64,000 bases of DNA from the NCBI GenBank assembly GCA_963724065.1, contig CAVRTB010000005.1:124001-188000 (forward strand), in the 5' to 3' direction. The position numbers and the translations under genes are program-made. Below are positions 52,862 to 61,162 of this stretch, in pieces; the stretch's first letter is position 1, and each line of letters starts with the position of its first letter. The notes below the pieces were generated by a model. That model had not been told where the DNA came from. It saw nothing but the letters and a program-made list of their open reading frames with translations, and searched no databases. This DNA is from DASRIA01 sp963724065 (lineage in GTDB: Bacteria > Actinomycetota > Thermoleophilia > Solirubrobacterales > JBBDJG01).

Positions 52862-55189
52862 ATGCATCCGGGTTCGGTGAATGGACGGAGTCTTCTCCGC
52901 CTCTGGGTGGCCCTTTTCGCCACCATGGCGGCGCTTGCGCTGCCTTCGGCGGCGGCCGCGGACCACAGCTTCGCCGCCAAGTGGGGATCGCCGGGGTCCG
53001 GCGCCGGTGAGATGGACCTGCCGAGCGGCATCGATGCCGACTCGCTCGACAACGTCTACGTCGCCGACTACACCAACAATCGCATCCAGAAGTTCAGCCC
53101 CGACGGTGAGTTCCTGACCCAGTGGGGCTCGACGGGCACCGCAAACGGGTCCTTTCGCGAGCCAATCGACGTGGCCGTCGACGGCTCCGGCGACGTCTAT
53201 GTCGCGGACAGAGGCAACTCGCGCATTCAGAAGTTCGACGCCACCGGCACGTTCATCGACACATGGGGAAGCACCGGGACGGGGAACGGAGAGTTCATCT
53301 CACCCACCGGCGTTGCCACCGATTCCTCGGGCAGCGTGTACGTGGCCGACTACGGCAACCACCGTGTCCAGAAGTTCGACTCCAGCGGCAACTACCTGTT
53401 CCAGTGGGGAACGGACGGCACGGGCCCGGGCCAGTTCAAGAGCCCCTCCGGCATCGACGTCAGCGCCGGCGGCACCGTTTACGTCACCGACTTCGACCTC
53501 CTGGCCGGCGTCAACCGCGTCCAGCGGTTCGACACGAGCGGGGCACTGCTCGGCGGCTGGGGTTCTCCGGGTACAGCCGACGGCGAGTTCGCGGGACCGA
53601 CGGACGTCACCGTGTCTCCTGCCGGAGAGGTATTCGTTGCCGACGGCGAGAACGCGCGCGTCCAGCAGTTCAACGCGACGGGCACGTTCGTCGCCAAGTG
53701 GGGGTCTGCAGGCTCGGGCGATGGACAGTTCAATTTCGCGGACGGGAGCGCCGTCGCGACGGGATCGCTGGGGACCGTGTTCGTCGCCGACACCAGCAAC
53801 AACCGCGTCCAGAAGTTCGCTGCACCGATCGCCGGCTCTACTGCGCGACTGAGCGGCACCCGGCTGGTGTTCGAGGCTGACGCTGGGGTCGCCAACACAG
53901 TCTCGGTGTCATTTTCGAGCGGCACCTACACCGTCACCGACACTGACACCGTCACTCCCGGGGCCGGCTGCGCTACGGCGAGCGCCACATCCGTCACGTG
54001 CGGCTCCGGTGGAATCACCTCGCTGCGCATCACGACAAATGACATGGATGACGGCGTCACGGTCAGCGGCAGCGGAGTGGCCGCCGCGGTCGTCGACGCG
54101 GGCCCTGGGAACGACTCGATCATCGGTGGCGGTGGCGACGACACACTGATCGGCGGCGCCGGTGACGACCCGATCGCAGGCGGCGGCGGGACCGATGTCG
54201 CCTCCTATGCCAACGCTCCCTCAGCGGTCGTGGTGACGCTGGGCGGCGGAACCCAGAACACGGGCGGAGCAGGCCTCGACACGCTTTCCGGCATCGAAGG
54301 TCTCACGGGGAGCGCGAGCGGCGACACCCTGACCGGCGACACAGGCCCGAACACGCTGACCGGCGCCGACGGCAACGACACCTTGGCCGGGTCGGGCGGC
54401 GATGACGTCCTCGCGGGCGGCGTGGGCGACGACCGGGCCGACTACTCGGGCGCCGCAACCGGCGTGACCGTCGACCTCGCGAACACCGGCGCGCAGAACA
54501 CCCTCGGCGCCGGGAGCGACACGCTGACCGGCGTCGAGAATCTCACCGGGACCCCCGAGGGCGACACGCTCACGGGCAGCAGCGCCGTCAACCAGATCTC
54601 GGGCGGCAGCGGGGCCGACGTCATTCACGTGGAGGACTCCGGGCCGGACGAGGCCAATTGTGGCGACGGCGCGGACACCGCGACCGCCGACGCGCAGGAC
54701 ACCACGCCCGGCTGCGAGACCGTCACGATCGCCGGTGGCTCCAGCGGTGGTGGTGGAGGTGGCGGCGGAGGCGCAGCGGCCCCGCCCCCCGCCACGGGCG
54801 GAGGTGGAGGCGTCCCGGCGACACCGCTCGTCCTCTCCGGGCTGGGGGCCTCGAAGCTGCGCTCCGGCAAGTCGGGAAGCTTTCGCTACACCCTCTCGCT
54901 GGCGGCCCGCGTGACGCTCACGATCGAGCGTCCGGGTCCCGGGCGCCGGTCGGGCAAGGCGTGCAAGAAGCAGACGAAGCGCAACCGCAAGGCCAAGAAG
55001 TGCACCTTCTACGCGCCGGTCGGGAAGCTCACGCATGCCGGCAAGCAGGGGTCGAACCGCGCGCCCTTCTCGGGGAAGCCGGGCGGCAAGGCGATGAAGC
55101 CCGGCGCCTACCGCCTCACAGCCGGTGCCGTGTCTCCCAGTGGAGCCAGATCTGTGTCCATCTCGTCGAAGTTCACCGTAACGAAATGA
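52862..55189 (+). CDS. Secreted NHL-repeat / RTX-like Ca-binding-repeat protein
   Basis: A 775-residue exported protein with a signal peptide ending near AAAADHSF. Residues about 35-325 hold six NHL repeats, each near GVATDSSGSVYVADYGNHRV with QKFD, forming a beta-propeller. Residues about 400-600 hold RTX-like nonapeptides (GGGGDDTLIGGAGDD, GADGNDTLAGSGGDD). A Gly-rich linker and a basic beta-domain (FRYTLSLAARVTLTIERPGP) end it. Likely a Ca-dependent surface or matrix protein. TTG 52859 directly precedes the ATG. Its stop overlaps the ATG of a GGDEF/HD-GYP gene. Confidence 0.83.
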   Translation: MHPGSVNGRSLLRLWVALFATMAALALPSAAAADHSFAAKWGSPGSGAGEMDLPSGIDADSLDNVYVADYTNNRIQKFSPDGEFLTQWGSTGTANGSFREPIDVAVDGSGDVYVADRGNSRIQKFDATGTFIDTWGSTGTGNGEFISPTGVATDSSGSVYVADYGNHRVQKFDSSGNYLFQWGTDGTGPGQFKSPSGIDVSAGGTVYVTDFDLLAGVNRVQRFDTSGALLGGWGSPGTADGEFAGPTDVTVSPAGEVFVADGENARVQQFNATGTFVAKWGSAGSGDGQFNFADGSAVATGSLGTVFVADTSNNRVQKFAAPIAGSTARLSGTRLVFEADAGVANTVSVSFSSGTYTVTDTDTVTPGAGCATASATSVTCGSGGITSLRITTNDMDDGVTVSGSGVAAAVVDAGPGNDSIIGGGGDDTLIGGAGDDPIAGGGGTDVASYANAPSAVVVTLGGGTQNTGGAGLDTLSGIEGLTGSASGDTLTGDTGPNTLTGADGNDTLAGSGGDDVLAGGVGDDRADYSGAATGVTVDLANTGAQNTLGAGSDTLTGVENLTGTPEGDTLTGSSAVNQISGGSGADVIHVEDSGPDEANCGDGADTATADAQDTTPGCETVTIAGGSSGGGGGGGGGAAAPPPATGGGGGVPATPLVLSGLGASKLRSGKSGSFRYTLSLAARVTLTIERPGPGRRSGKACKKQTKRNRKAKKCTFYAPVGKLTHAGKQGSNRAPFSGKPGGKAMKPGAYRLTAGAVSPSGARSVSISSKFTVTK

Positions 55190-57291
55190 GGCGGGCGCGC
55201 CGAGATAGATCGGGAAGGGTGCCGGCTCGGCCGCCCGGTCAACCCCCCGCACCCACGAAGAGCCCTGCCTTGGACACACACGTCATCAAAGCCAAGCCCG
55301 CCACGATCCTGCTGGGCGCCGCGCTGGTCGGCGTCGCGGCGCATGCCGCCTATGCGGTCCTGAACGTCCAGGCCGCCGGATTCGACGCCCTGTTCTCGAG
55401 CTGGGCCTTCTACGGCCTCGCGCTGATCGCGCTCGGAGCCGCGGTCGCGCGTGCCGGCCTGGTCAACGACGAGCGCCACGCCTGGACGGCAGCGTCTGTC
55501 GCCTTCGCCGCGTGGTTCATGGGGTCGATCTTCTACACCAGCGGCGGCGACTTCGAGAAGGACCTCTACACCTTCCCACTCACGGATGCGTTGCTCTTGC
55601 CGTTCGGTGCTGCGGCGATGGCCGCGATCGCGATGCTGGCCCGCTCGCGCGTCAAGCCCTTCCAGCCGACCCAGCTGCTCGACGGGCTGATCGTGTCGCT
55701 TGCGGCCGCGGCGGTCGTGGGCGCGCTTTTGGACGCGACGTTCCTGCACGACATCGAGGCGAGCGCGACGGTGATCACCTTCAAGATCGCCTACCCGCTC
55801 GGTGCGGTGATGCTGCTGTCGTTCGCGATCTGGGTCCAGGCGCTCACCGGGTGGAAGCCGAGCCGCACGTGGACGGCGGCCACGGTCGGCCTCGTCCTGA
55901 CGGGGATCGCGTCCACCGCCTTCCTGCTTCAGACCGTCAAGGGTGACTACACGACCGGCCCCTTCCTCGACTCGCTGTGGCTGGCCGGCGGGCTCGTGCT
56001 CGCCTATGCGGCGTGGCAGCCGCACGAGCAGCCGATGCAGGTCCGCCTGGACGGGACGACGCGCATGACCGCGACCTCGCTCGGCGCCCTCGTCGCGTTG
56101 TGCGTGCTCGTGCTCGGCCAGTTCGTGGCGGTCGGAGTCGCCGCGGTGGTACTCGCGTCGGCAACCGTGATCGCCCTGATCTCGCGCGCGGTGGTGTCCT
56201 TCAAGGAGTCCCTGCAGATGTTCGCCCACGCGCGCGTCGAGGCACAGACGGACTCGCTCACCGCGCTCGGCAACCGTCGCAAGCTGATGATCGACCTGCG
56301 CCGCGAGCTCCAGGTCGCCAGCGTCCAGTCGCCGCGCGTGCTGGTGCTCTTCGACCTCGACGGCTTCAAGCGCTACAACGACACCTACGGCCACCCGGCG
56401 GGTGACGTGCTGCTCGCGCGCCTGGGCGGGAACCTCGGCCGCGCGATCAAGCCCTACGGGGAGGCGTACCGGATCGGCGGGGATGAGTTCTGCGTGCTCG
56501 TCGTGACGGGCGCGTCGAGCGCCAAGACGATCGTCGCGCTTGCAGCCTCGGCGCTCTCCGAGCAGGGCGAAGGCTTCTCGATCAAGGCATCGCACGGAGC
56601 CGTGATCCTGCCGCACGAGGCCCGCGACGCCACGCTCGCCCTGAAGGTCGCCGACCAGCGCATGTACGCGCACAAGGATGACCGGCGCTCCTCGGCGACC
56701 CGCCAGACACGCGACATCCTGCTCCAGGTGCTGCACGAGCGCGAGCCCGACCTCGGCAACCACCTGAAGGGCGTCGCCAAGCTCGCCATGGGTGTCGGGA
56801 CGCGCCTCTCCCTGATCCCCGAGGAGCTCGACGAGATCGTGCGAGCGGCCGAGTTGCACGACGTCGGCAAGATGGCGATCCCTGACGAGATCCTGCACAA
56901 GCCCGGCGTCCTCAGCGACGAGGAGTGGAGCTTCGTGCGCCAGCACACGATCATCGGCGAGCGGATCCTGGGCGCGGCGCCCGCTCTCATGCCGGTCGCC
57001 AAGCTTGTCCGATCGAGCCACGAGCACTGGGACGGCTCCGGCTACCCGGACGGGCTGGCGGGCGACGTGATCCCGCTCGGCGCGCGGATCGTCTCGGTCT
57101 GCGACGCGTTCGACGCGATGATCATGAGCCGCCCTTACCGCGACGCGCGCTCCGTGGATGAGGCCCTCGAGGAGCTGCGCGCGTGCGCGGGAACACAGTT
57201 CGATCCCGCGGTGGTCGACGCCTTCTGCGAGGAGATCGCCTCCCTGCCGTACCGCTACGGGCCGCAGGGCACCGCGTCGACGTTGAGCTAG
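55186..57291 (+). CDS. Membrane GGDEF / HD-GYP bifunctional cyclic-di-GMP protein
   Basis: A 701-residue protein. About eight membrane helices (residues about 30-345) precede a GGDEF domain with the active motif at 431-435 (RIGGDEFCVL), then HD-GYP with H558-D559 (LHDVGKMAIPD) and GYP at 619-621 (HWDGSGYPDGLAGD). Diguanylate cyclase and phosphodiesterase sites both look intact. ATG 55186 overlaps the preceding stop (ATGA). TTG 55270 is an alternative that drops a 28-residue Arg/Pro head and matches the N-terminus of the paralogue at 61163. Confidence 0.9.
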   Translation: MRRARRDRSGRVPARPPGQPPAPTKSPALDTHVIKAKPATILLGAALVGVAAHAAYAVLNVQAAGFDALFSSWAFYGLALIALGAAVARAGLVNDERHAWTAASVAFAAWFMGSIFYTSGGDFEKDLYTFPLTDALLLPFGAAAMAAIAMLARSRVKPFQPTQLLDGLIVSLAAAAVVGALLDATFLHDIEASATVITFKIAYPLGAVMLLSFAIWVQALTGWKPSRTWTAATVGLVLTGIASTAFLLQTVKGDYTTGPFLDSLWLAGGLVLAYAAWQPHEQPMQVRLDGTTRMTATSLGALVALCVLVLGQFVAVGVAAVVLASATVIALISRAVVSFKESLQMFAHARVEAQTDSLTALGNRRKLMIDLRRELQVASVQSPRVLVLFDLDGFKRYNDTYGHPAGDVLLARLGGNLGRAIKPYGEAYRIGGDEFCVLVVTGASSAKTIVALAASALSEQGEGFSIKASHGAVILPHEARDATLALKVADQRMYAHKDDRRSSATRQTRDILLQVLHEREPDLGNHLKGVAKLAMGVGTRLSLIPEELDEIVRAAELHDVGKMAIPDEILHKPGVLSDEEWSFVRQHTIIGERILGAAPALMPVAKLVRSSHEHWDGSGYPDGLAGDVIPLGARIVSVCDAFDAMIMSRPYRDARSVDEALEELRACAGTQFDPAVVDAFCEEIASLPYRYGPQGTASTLS

Positions 57292-57297
57292 CGGCCG

Positions 57298-58332
57298 CTA
57301 CGGCGCGCGCATCGCGGCGAAGCCGCGATCGAACAGCTTTCTCGCCTGCGTCGCCGGGTCGTACGAGTGCAACAGCACGACGCCCAATTCGACGTCGCCG
57401 CGGCGGACCGTCGCGACGATCGAACGCCCGGCACGCTCGGTGTAGCCGGTCTTCAACCCGGTCACCCCACGGTAGCCCTGGCGCATCAGCGGGTTGTTGT
57501 TGTAGAGGAACAGCCGCCCGCCCTCGATCGGGAACTTCAGGATCGCGCGCTGCCTTCCTGCGATCCGCCTGATCCGGCGCAGGTGCATGTCAGCGCGCGC
57601 CAGCGACGCGAGGTCGGCCGCACAGGAGCGGTTGCCCTTGTCGCGCAGGCCGTGCGGGGTCGAGAAGCTGGTGCAGCCGAGGCCGAGGCCGGCCGCACGA
57701 TCGTTCATCAAGCTCACGAATCGCGGCACCGTGCCGGCGCTGTGCTGGGCAAGGGCGACCGCCGCGTCATTGCCCGAGACCAGCAGCAGCCCGTTCAGCA
57801 ACGCCTCGAGCTGTACTTTCTTGCCCTTCGGCAGCACGCCGATCGCCGAGCCGGCGGTGCGCGTCGCGCGGCGCGTGATGCGCACACGATCGTGCGCGTC
57901 CTCGCGCTCGACGACCACGAGCGCGGTCATCATCTTCGTGAGGCTGGCGATCGGGAGCCGGCGCGCGGGGTTGCGCCGCCACAACACGCGGCCGGTGCGC
58001 ACGTCGAAGAGCAGGCCGGCCCTTGGCTTTCGCACGAAGCGCAGCCGCACGGTGTCCGGGCCGGAGAGATCGACCTTGAACCGCGATGCGCGCTCGGGCG
58101 ACGCCGCGGCGGAAGGAGTGCGGGCATCATCGAGCAAGCGCGGGGGATCCGCGCTCGCCGCTCCCTGCCGCTCGCCCCCCGCGCGTGGCGGCCGATCCTC
58201 ATCGCCCCCGTCGAGGACTGCGAGCGCGACCCACGCGAGCACGCCGAGCATCACGATCAGGGCCGGCGCGCGCGGCAGACGGCGCCGGCGGCGCCTTCCT
58301 CCATGCAGCACTCTTCGTCGTTCGTCAGTCAT
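57298..58332 (-). CDS. D-alanyl-D-alanine carboxypeptidase (peptidase S11)
   Basis: A 344-residue membrane-anchored penicillin-binding protein. An Arg-rich cytoplasmic head and a helix (APALIVMLGVLAWVALAVLD, 22-41) precede the S11 domain with S130-L-T-K133 (IASLTKMMTA), S186-G-N188 (LLVSGNDAAVALAQHSAG) and K294-T-G296 (TGLKTGYTERAG). All three catalytic motifs are intact. It trims the fifth residue of peptidoglycan stem peptides. It begins with an 8-base overlap with a 58-residue membrane protein gene. Confidence 0.92.
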   Translation of the reverse strand: MTDERRRVLHGGRRRRRRLPRAPALIVMLGVLAWVALAVLDGGDEDRPPRAGGERQGAASADPPRLLDDARTPSAAASPERASRFKVDLSGPDTVRLRFVRKPRAGLLFDVRTGRVLWRRNPARRLPIASLTKMMTALVVVEREDAHDRVRITRRATRTAGSAIGVLPKGKKVQLEALLNGLLLVSGNDAAVALAQHSAGTVPRFVSLMNDRAAGLGLGCTSFSTPHGLRDKGNRSCAADLASLARADMHLRRIRRIAGRQRAILKFPIEGGRLFLYNNNPLMRQGYRGVTGLKTGYTERAGRSIVATVRRGDVELGVVLLHSYDPATQARKLFDRGFAAMRAP

Positions 58333-58501
58333 CCGGGGGTGTCTTGAACAGCCCACCGATCACGGGGATCGCAATCAGAGCCAGGAAGAACAACGCTACC
58401 CCCGAGAGGATGTCGAACCCGGATGTCGAGATCACCTGGATGGTCAGCCCGCCGAACAGGACGATGAATCCGAGCACCAGGATCTGGACCACGACCTGCA
58501 T
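58325..58501 (-). CDS. Small two-helix membrane protein (58 aa)
   Basis: ATG at 58501 on the minus strand opens MQVVVQILVLGFIVLFGGLT, IQVISTSGFDILSGVALFFL and ALIAIPVIGGLFKTPPDD: two hydrophobic helices joined by a short loop. The stop lies 8 bases inside the carboxypeptidase gene, so they are probably one transcript. Function unknown; the overlap and clean membrane topology support it. Confidence 0.65.
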   Translation of the reverse strand: MQVVVQILVLGFIVLFGGLTIQVISTSGFDILSGVALFFLALIAIPVIGGLFKTPPDD

Positions 58502-58548
58502 CCCGTGTCAGCCTCCGGAAGCCCGGTGCAGGTGGAAACGCACCCTGC

Positions 58549-59367
58549 TCAGTAGACCGGATATTTCGGACCTCTGCCCCGGTACTCGGTGCTGCGCCGC
58601 TTCGCGAACAGGCGGATCGCGACCAGGCCGAAGATGAAGCCGCCGATGTGCGCGAAATACGCGACTCCGCCCCCGCCCTCAGCCGTCGCGAGCTGGCCCA
58701 CGGCAGGCAGGAATTGGAGCGCGATCCACAGACCGAGCAGCAGCATCGCGGGAATCTCGAGAATGAAGATGAAGAAGGCGAAGAAGAGGGTCAGAACGCG
58801 GGCGTGCGGATACAGCAGCGCGTACCCGCCGAGCACAGCGGCGATCGCGCCGCTGGCCCCCACCAGCGGGATCGTCGAGTCCGGCGAGACGATCACCTGC
58901 GCGAGCGCGGCCGCCACCCCTCCGAGCAGATAGAACGCGACGTAGCGCAGCTTGCCCATCGAATCCTCGACGTTGTTCCCGAAGATCCACAGGAACAGCA
59001 TGTTGAAGACGATGTGCAGCCACCCGCCGTGCATGAACATCGACGTGAAGATCGTGAGGTACGCGGGCGGCTGGTCGATCGGCTCCCGCAGCTCACGCGG
59101 CACCTGGCGATCCTCGGCGGTGTCCTCGCAGACGATCAGCTCCGTTCCGACGCTGTCGCGTGCCAGCTCGCACTTCTTGTCGGGATGTGTGATCCGGTAG
59201 GGGACCGCCCCGTACCCGACTACCGGCTTCGTGGCGACCGAGTCCCCGCCGGAAAGTGAGAACGACGGTCCCTGGAAGAGCAGGAACACGAGCACGTTGA
59301 TCACGATGAACACGAGCGTGACGACCGGGAAGCGATCGCTGGGGATGTTGTCGCGGAGGGGGATCAA
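58549..59367 (-). CDS. Rhomboid-family intramembrane serine protease
   Basis: A 272-residue protein with six or more helices. The catalytic dyad is S172 (LVGASGAIAAVLGG) and H240 (VAYFAHIGGFIFG). FTSMFMHGGWLHIVFNMLFL has the conserved HxxxN-type element in helix 2 and the GWxH motif. An unusual hydrophilic loop (about 40-100, with two Cys) sits between helices 1 and 2. Rhomboids cleave membrane proteins in the bilayer; the substrate is unknown. TTG 59367 is the start. Confidence 0.92.
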   Translation of the reverse strand: MIPLRDNIPSDRFPVVTLVFIVINVLVFLLFQGPSFSLSGGDSVATKPVVGYGAVPYRITHPDKKCELARDSVGTELIVCEDTAEDRQVPRELREPIDQPPAYLTIFTSMFMHGGWLHIVFNMLFLWIFGNNVEDSMGKLRYVAFYLLGGVAAALAQVIVSPDSTIPLVGASGAIAAVLGGYALLYPHARVLTLFFAFFIFILEIPAMLLLGLWIALQFLPAVGQLATAEGGGGVAYFAHIGGFIFGLVAIRLFAKRRSTEYRGRGPKYPVY

Positions 59368-59474
59368 GGGGCCGGAAGCCTAGCGGGGCCGGGTCAGGGG
59401 CTGACGTCGAAGCGCTCGACGGCCTTCGCGCGGCGCCCGGCAGGGTCGGTCGCGAGCGCCTGCAGGCGGCGCGG

Positions 59475-60425
59475 CTACCGAGCGCCGGCGCGCCGCACGG
59501 GAACCTGCTCGTCCGCGTGGTACGAACTGCGCACGAGCGGCCCGGACGCCACGGACTCGAAACCCATCGCATAGGCCTCGCGCTCCAGCGCGGAGAATTC
59601 ATCGGGAGTCCAATAGCGCACGAGCGGCAGGTGGTTCTCCGACGGGCGCAGGTACTGACCGACGGTGAGCACCTGCACGTCGTGATCGCGCAGCAGAGCG
59701 AGCGCCTCGAGCATCTCGTCCATGGCCTCGCCGAGCCCGACCATCAGGCCCGACTTGGTGACGACATCCGCGTCCATCTGCTTGGCGTTGGCGAGGACGC
59801 GGCACGAGCGCAGGAAGTCGGACCCGCGCCGCGCCTTCGTGTACAGGCGCGGAACCGTCTCGACGTTGTGGTTGAACACGTCCGGGCGGGCGTCGATCAC
59901 GCGCGCGAGCGGCATCTCCTGTCCGCGGAAGTCGGGCGTCAGCACCTCGACCGCGCAGCCCGGCGCGCGCTTGCGGATCGCGCGGATCGTCTCCGCGAAG
60001 ACGCCGGCGCCGCCGTCGGGCAGGTCGTCACGGTCGACGGAGGTGACGACGCAGTGACGCAGGCCCATCTGCTTGACCGCGTGCGCGACCCGCAGCGGCT
60101 CGGCGCGGTCGACCAGATCGGGCACGCCCGTCTGCACGTTGCAGAACCCGCAGCGACGCGTGCAGACGTCGCCGAGGATCATGAAGGTCGCCGTCCCGCG
60201 CTCCCAGCACTCGCCGATGTTGGGGCAGTTCGCCTCCTCGCAGACGGTGTGCAGCGACTTGGAGCGCATCAGGCGCTCGATGCGCCGGTAGCTCGGGCCT
60301 CCCGGGGCCTTCACCTTCAGCCACGGGGGCTTGCGGGAGCGAAACGGCAGCACATCGGTGTCGGGCTGCGCCGTGCCGCCCGGCTTCGCCCGTGAGCGCG
60401 TCACGTGGATGCGCGGCTCGGTCAC
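59475..60425 (-). CDS. lipA: Lipoyl synthase
   Basis: A 316-residue radical SAM enzyme. The auxiliary cluster motif CEEANCPNIGEC (C-x4-C-x5-C), the SAM cluster CTRRCGFC (C-x3-C-x2-C) and the terminal RSSYHADEQ that contacts the auxiliary cluster are all present. It inserts two sulfurs into octanoyl groups on E2 and GcvH proteins. GTG 60425 overlaps the lipB stop by four bases. Confidence 0.96.
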   Translation of the reverse strand: MTEPRIHVTRSRAKPGGTAQPDTDVLPFRSRKPPWLKVKAPGGPSYRRIERLMRSKSLHTVCEEANCPNIGECWERGTATFMILGDVCTRRCGFCNVQTGVPDLVDRAEPLRVAHAVKQMGLRHCVVTSVDRDDLPDGGAGVFAETIRAIRKRAPGCAVEVLTPDFRGQEMPLARVIDARPDVFNHNVETVPRLYTKARRGSDFLRSCRVLANAKQMDADVVTKSGLMVGLGEAMDEMLEALALLRDHDVQVLTVGQYLRPSENHLPLVRYWTPDEFSALEREAYAMGFESVASGPLVRSSYHADEQVPVRRAGAR

Positions 60426-61114
60426 GCTGCGTCCTCGATCCCGATCAGCTCGCACACGTCGGTGACGCCGAGCGGCTCGCGCCCGAACGCCACGCCGAAC
60501 TCGCGGCTCGCGATGTCCATGAACCTCTCCATGTCGAACGCGGCGCCGAGCTCGCGCGCCACCGAAGTCATGCGGCAGTTCTCGATCCCACACGGAACGA
60601 TCCACTCGAACGGCTGGAGGTCGTTGTTGACGTTGATCGCGAAGCCGTGAGTCGTGACCCCGCGGCTCACGTGCACGCCGATCGACGCGATCTTGCGGGA
60701 CCCATGGGTCCAAACCCCGGTGAGGCCCTCGATCGGGCCCGCGGCGATGCCCACGTCGGCGAGCGACGCGATGATCGCGGCCTCCATGCGGCGCACGTAC
60801 TGGTGCACGTCGTCGCGATACGGCTTCAGGCTCATGACCGGATAGCCGACCAGCTGCCCGGGACCGTGGTATGTGATCCGGCCGCCCCTGTCGGTCTCGA
60901 CGACGTCGATGCCCTGGGCGCGATACCACTCCTCCCCCATCGGCAGCTCACCGGGGTCCTTGCGACGCCCCCGCGTATACACGGGAGGGTGCTCGAGCAG
61001 CAGCAGCACGTCGGGCACCGCGCCCGCCTGACGAGCCTGCTCGAGCCGCTTCTGCAGCTCGAACGCCTCGCGGTACGCAACGACGCCCCGCCGGTCACAC
61101 CAGATCTCAGCCAT
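60422..61114 (-). CDS. lipB: Octanoyl-ACP:protein N-octanoyltransferase
   Basis: A 230-residue LipB: LLLLEHPPVYTRGRRKDPGE, RGGRITYHGPGQLVGYPVMS, GLTGVWTHGSRKIASIGVHV (catalytic Lys) and IVPCGIENCRMTSVARELGA (catalytic Cys). It moves octanoate from ACP to the lipoyl domain Lys, ready for LipA. It is coupled to lipA, and the window edge holds an E2 gene, a likely acceptor. Confidence 0.96.
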   Translation of the reverse strand: MAEIWCDRRGVVAYREAFELQKRLEQARQAGAVPDVLLLLEHPPVYTRGRRKDPGELPMGEEWYRAQGIDVVETDRGGRITYHGPGQLVGYPVMSLKPYRDDVHQYVRRMEAAIIASLADVGIAAGPIEGLTGVWTHGSRKIASIGVHVSRGVTTHGFAINVNNDLQPFEWIVPCGIENCRMTSVARELGAAFDMERFMDIASREFGVAFGREPLGVTDVCELIGIEDAA

Positions 61115-61162
61115 CGTCAGACCATTGTTCCAGGCGCGGCCAGGCGGTCCGCTGCGGCCGGG

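Noticed and set aside
59397..59474. Fragment RLQALATDPAGRRAKAVERF after the lipA stop, resembling a beta-domain remnant
   Set aside because: Only about 25 codons in the lipA frame after its stop; too short to separate from chance in GC-rich DNA.
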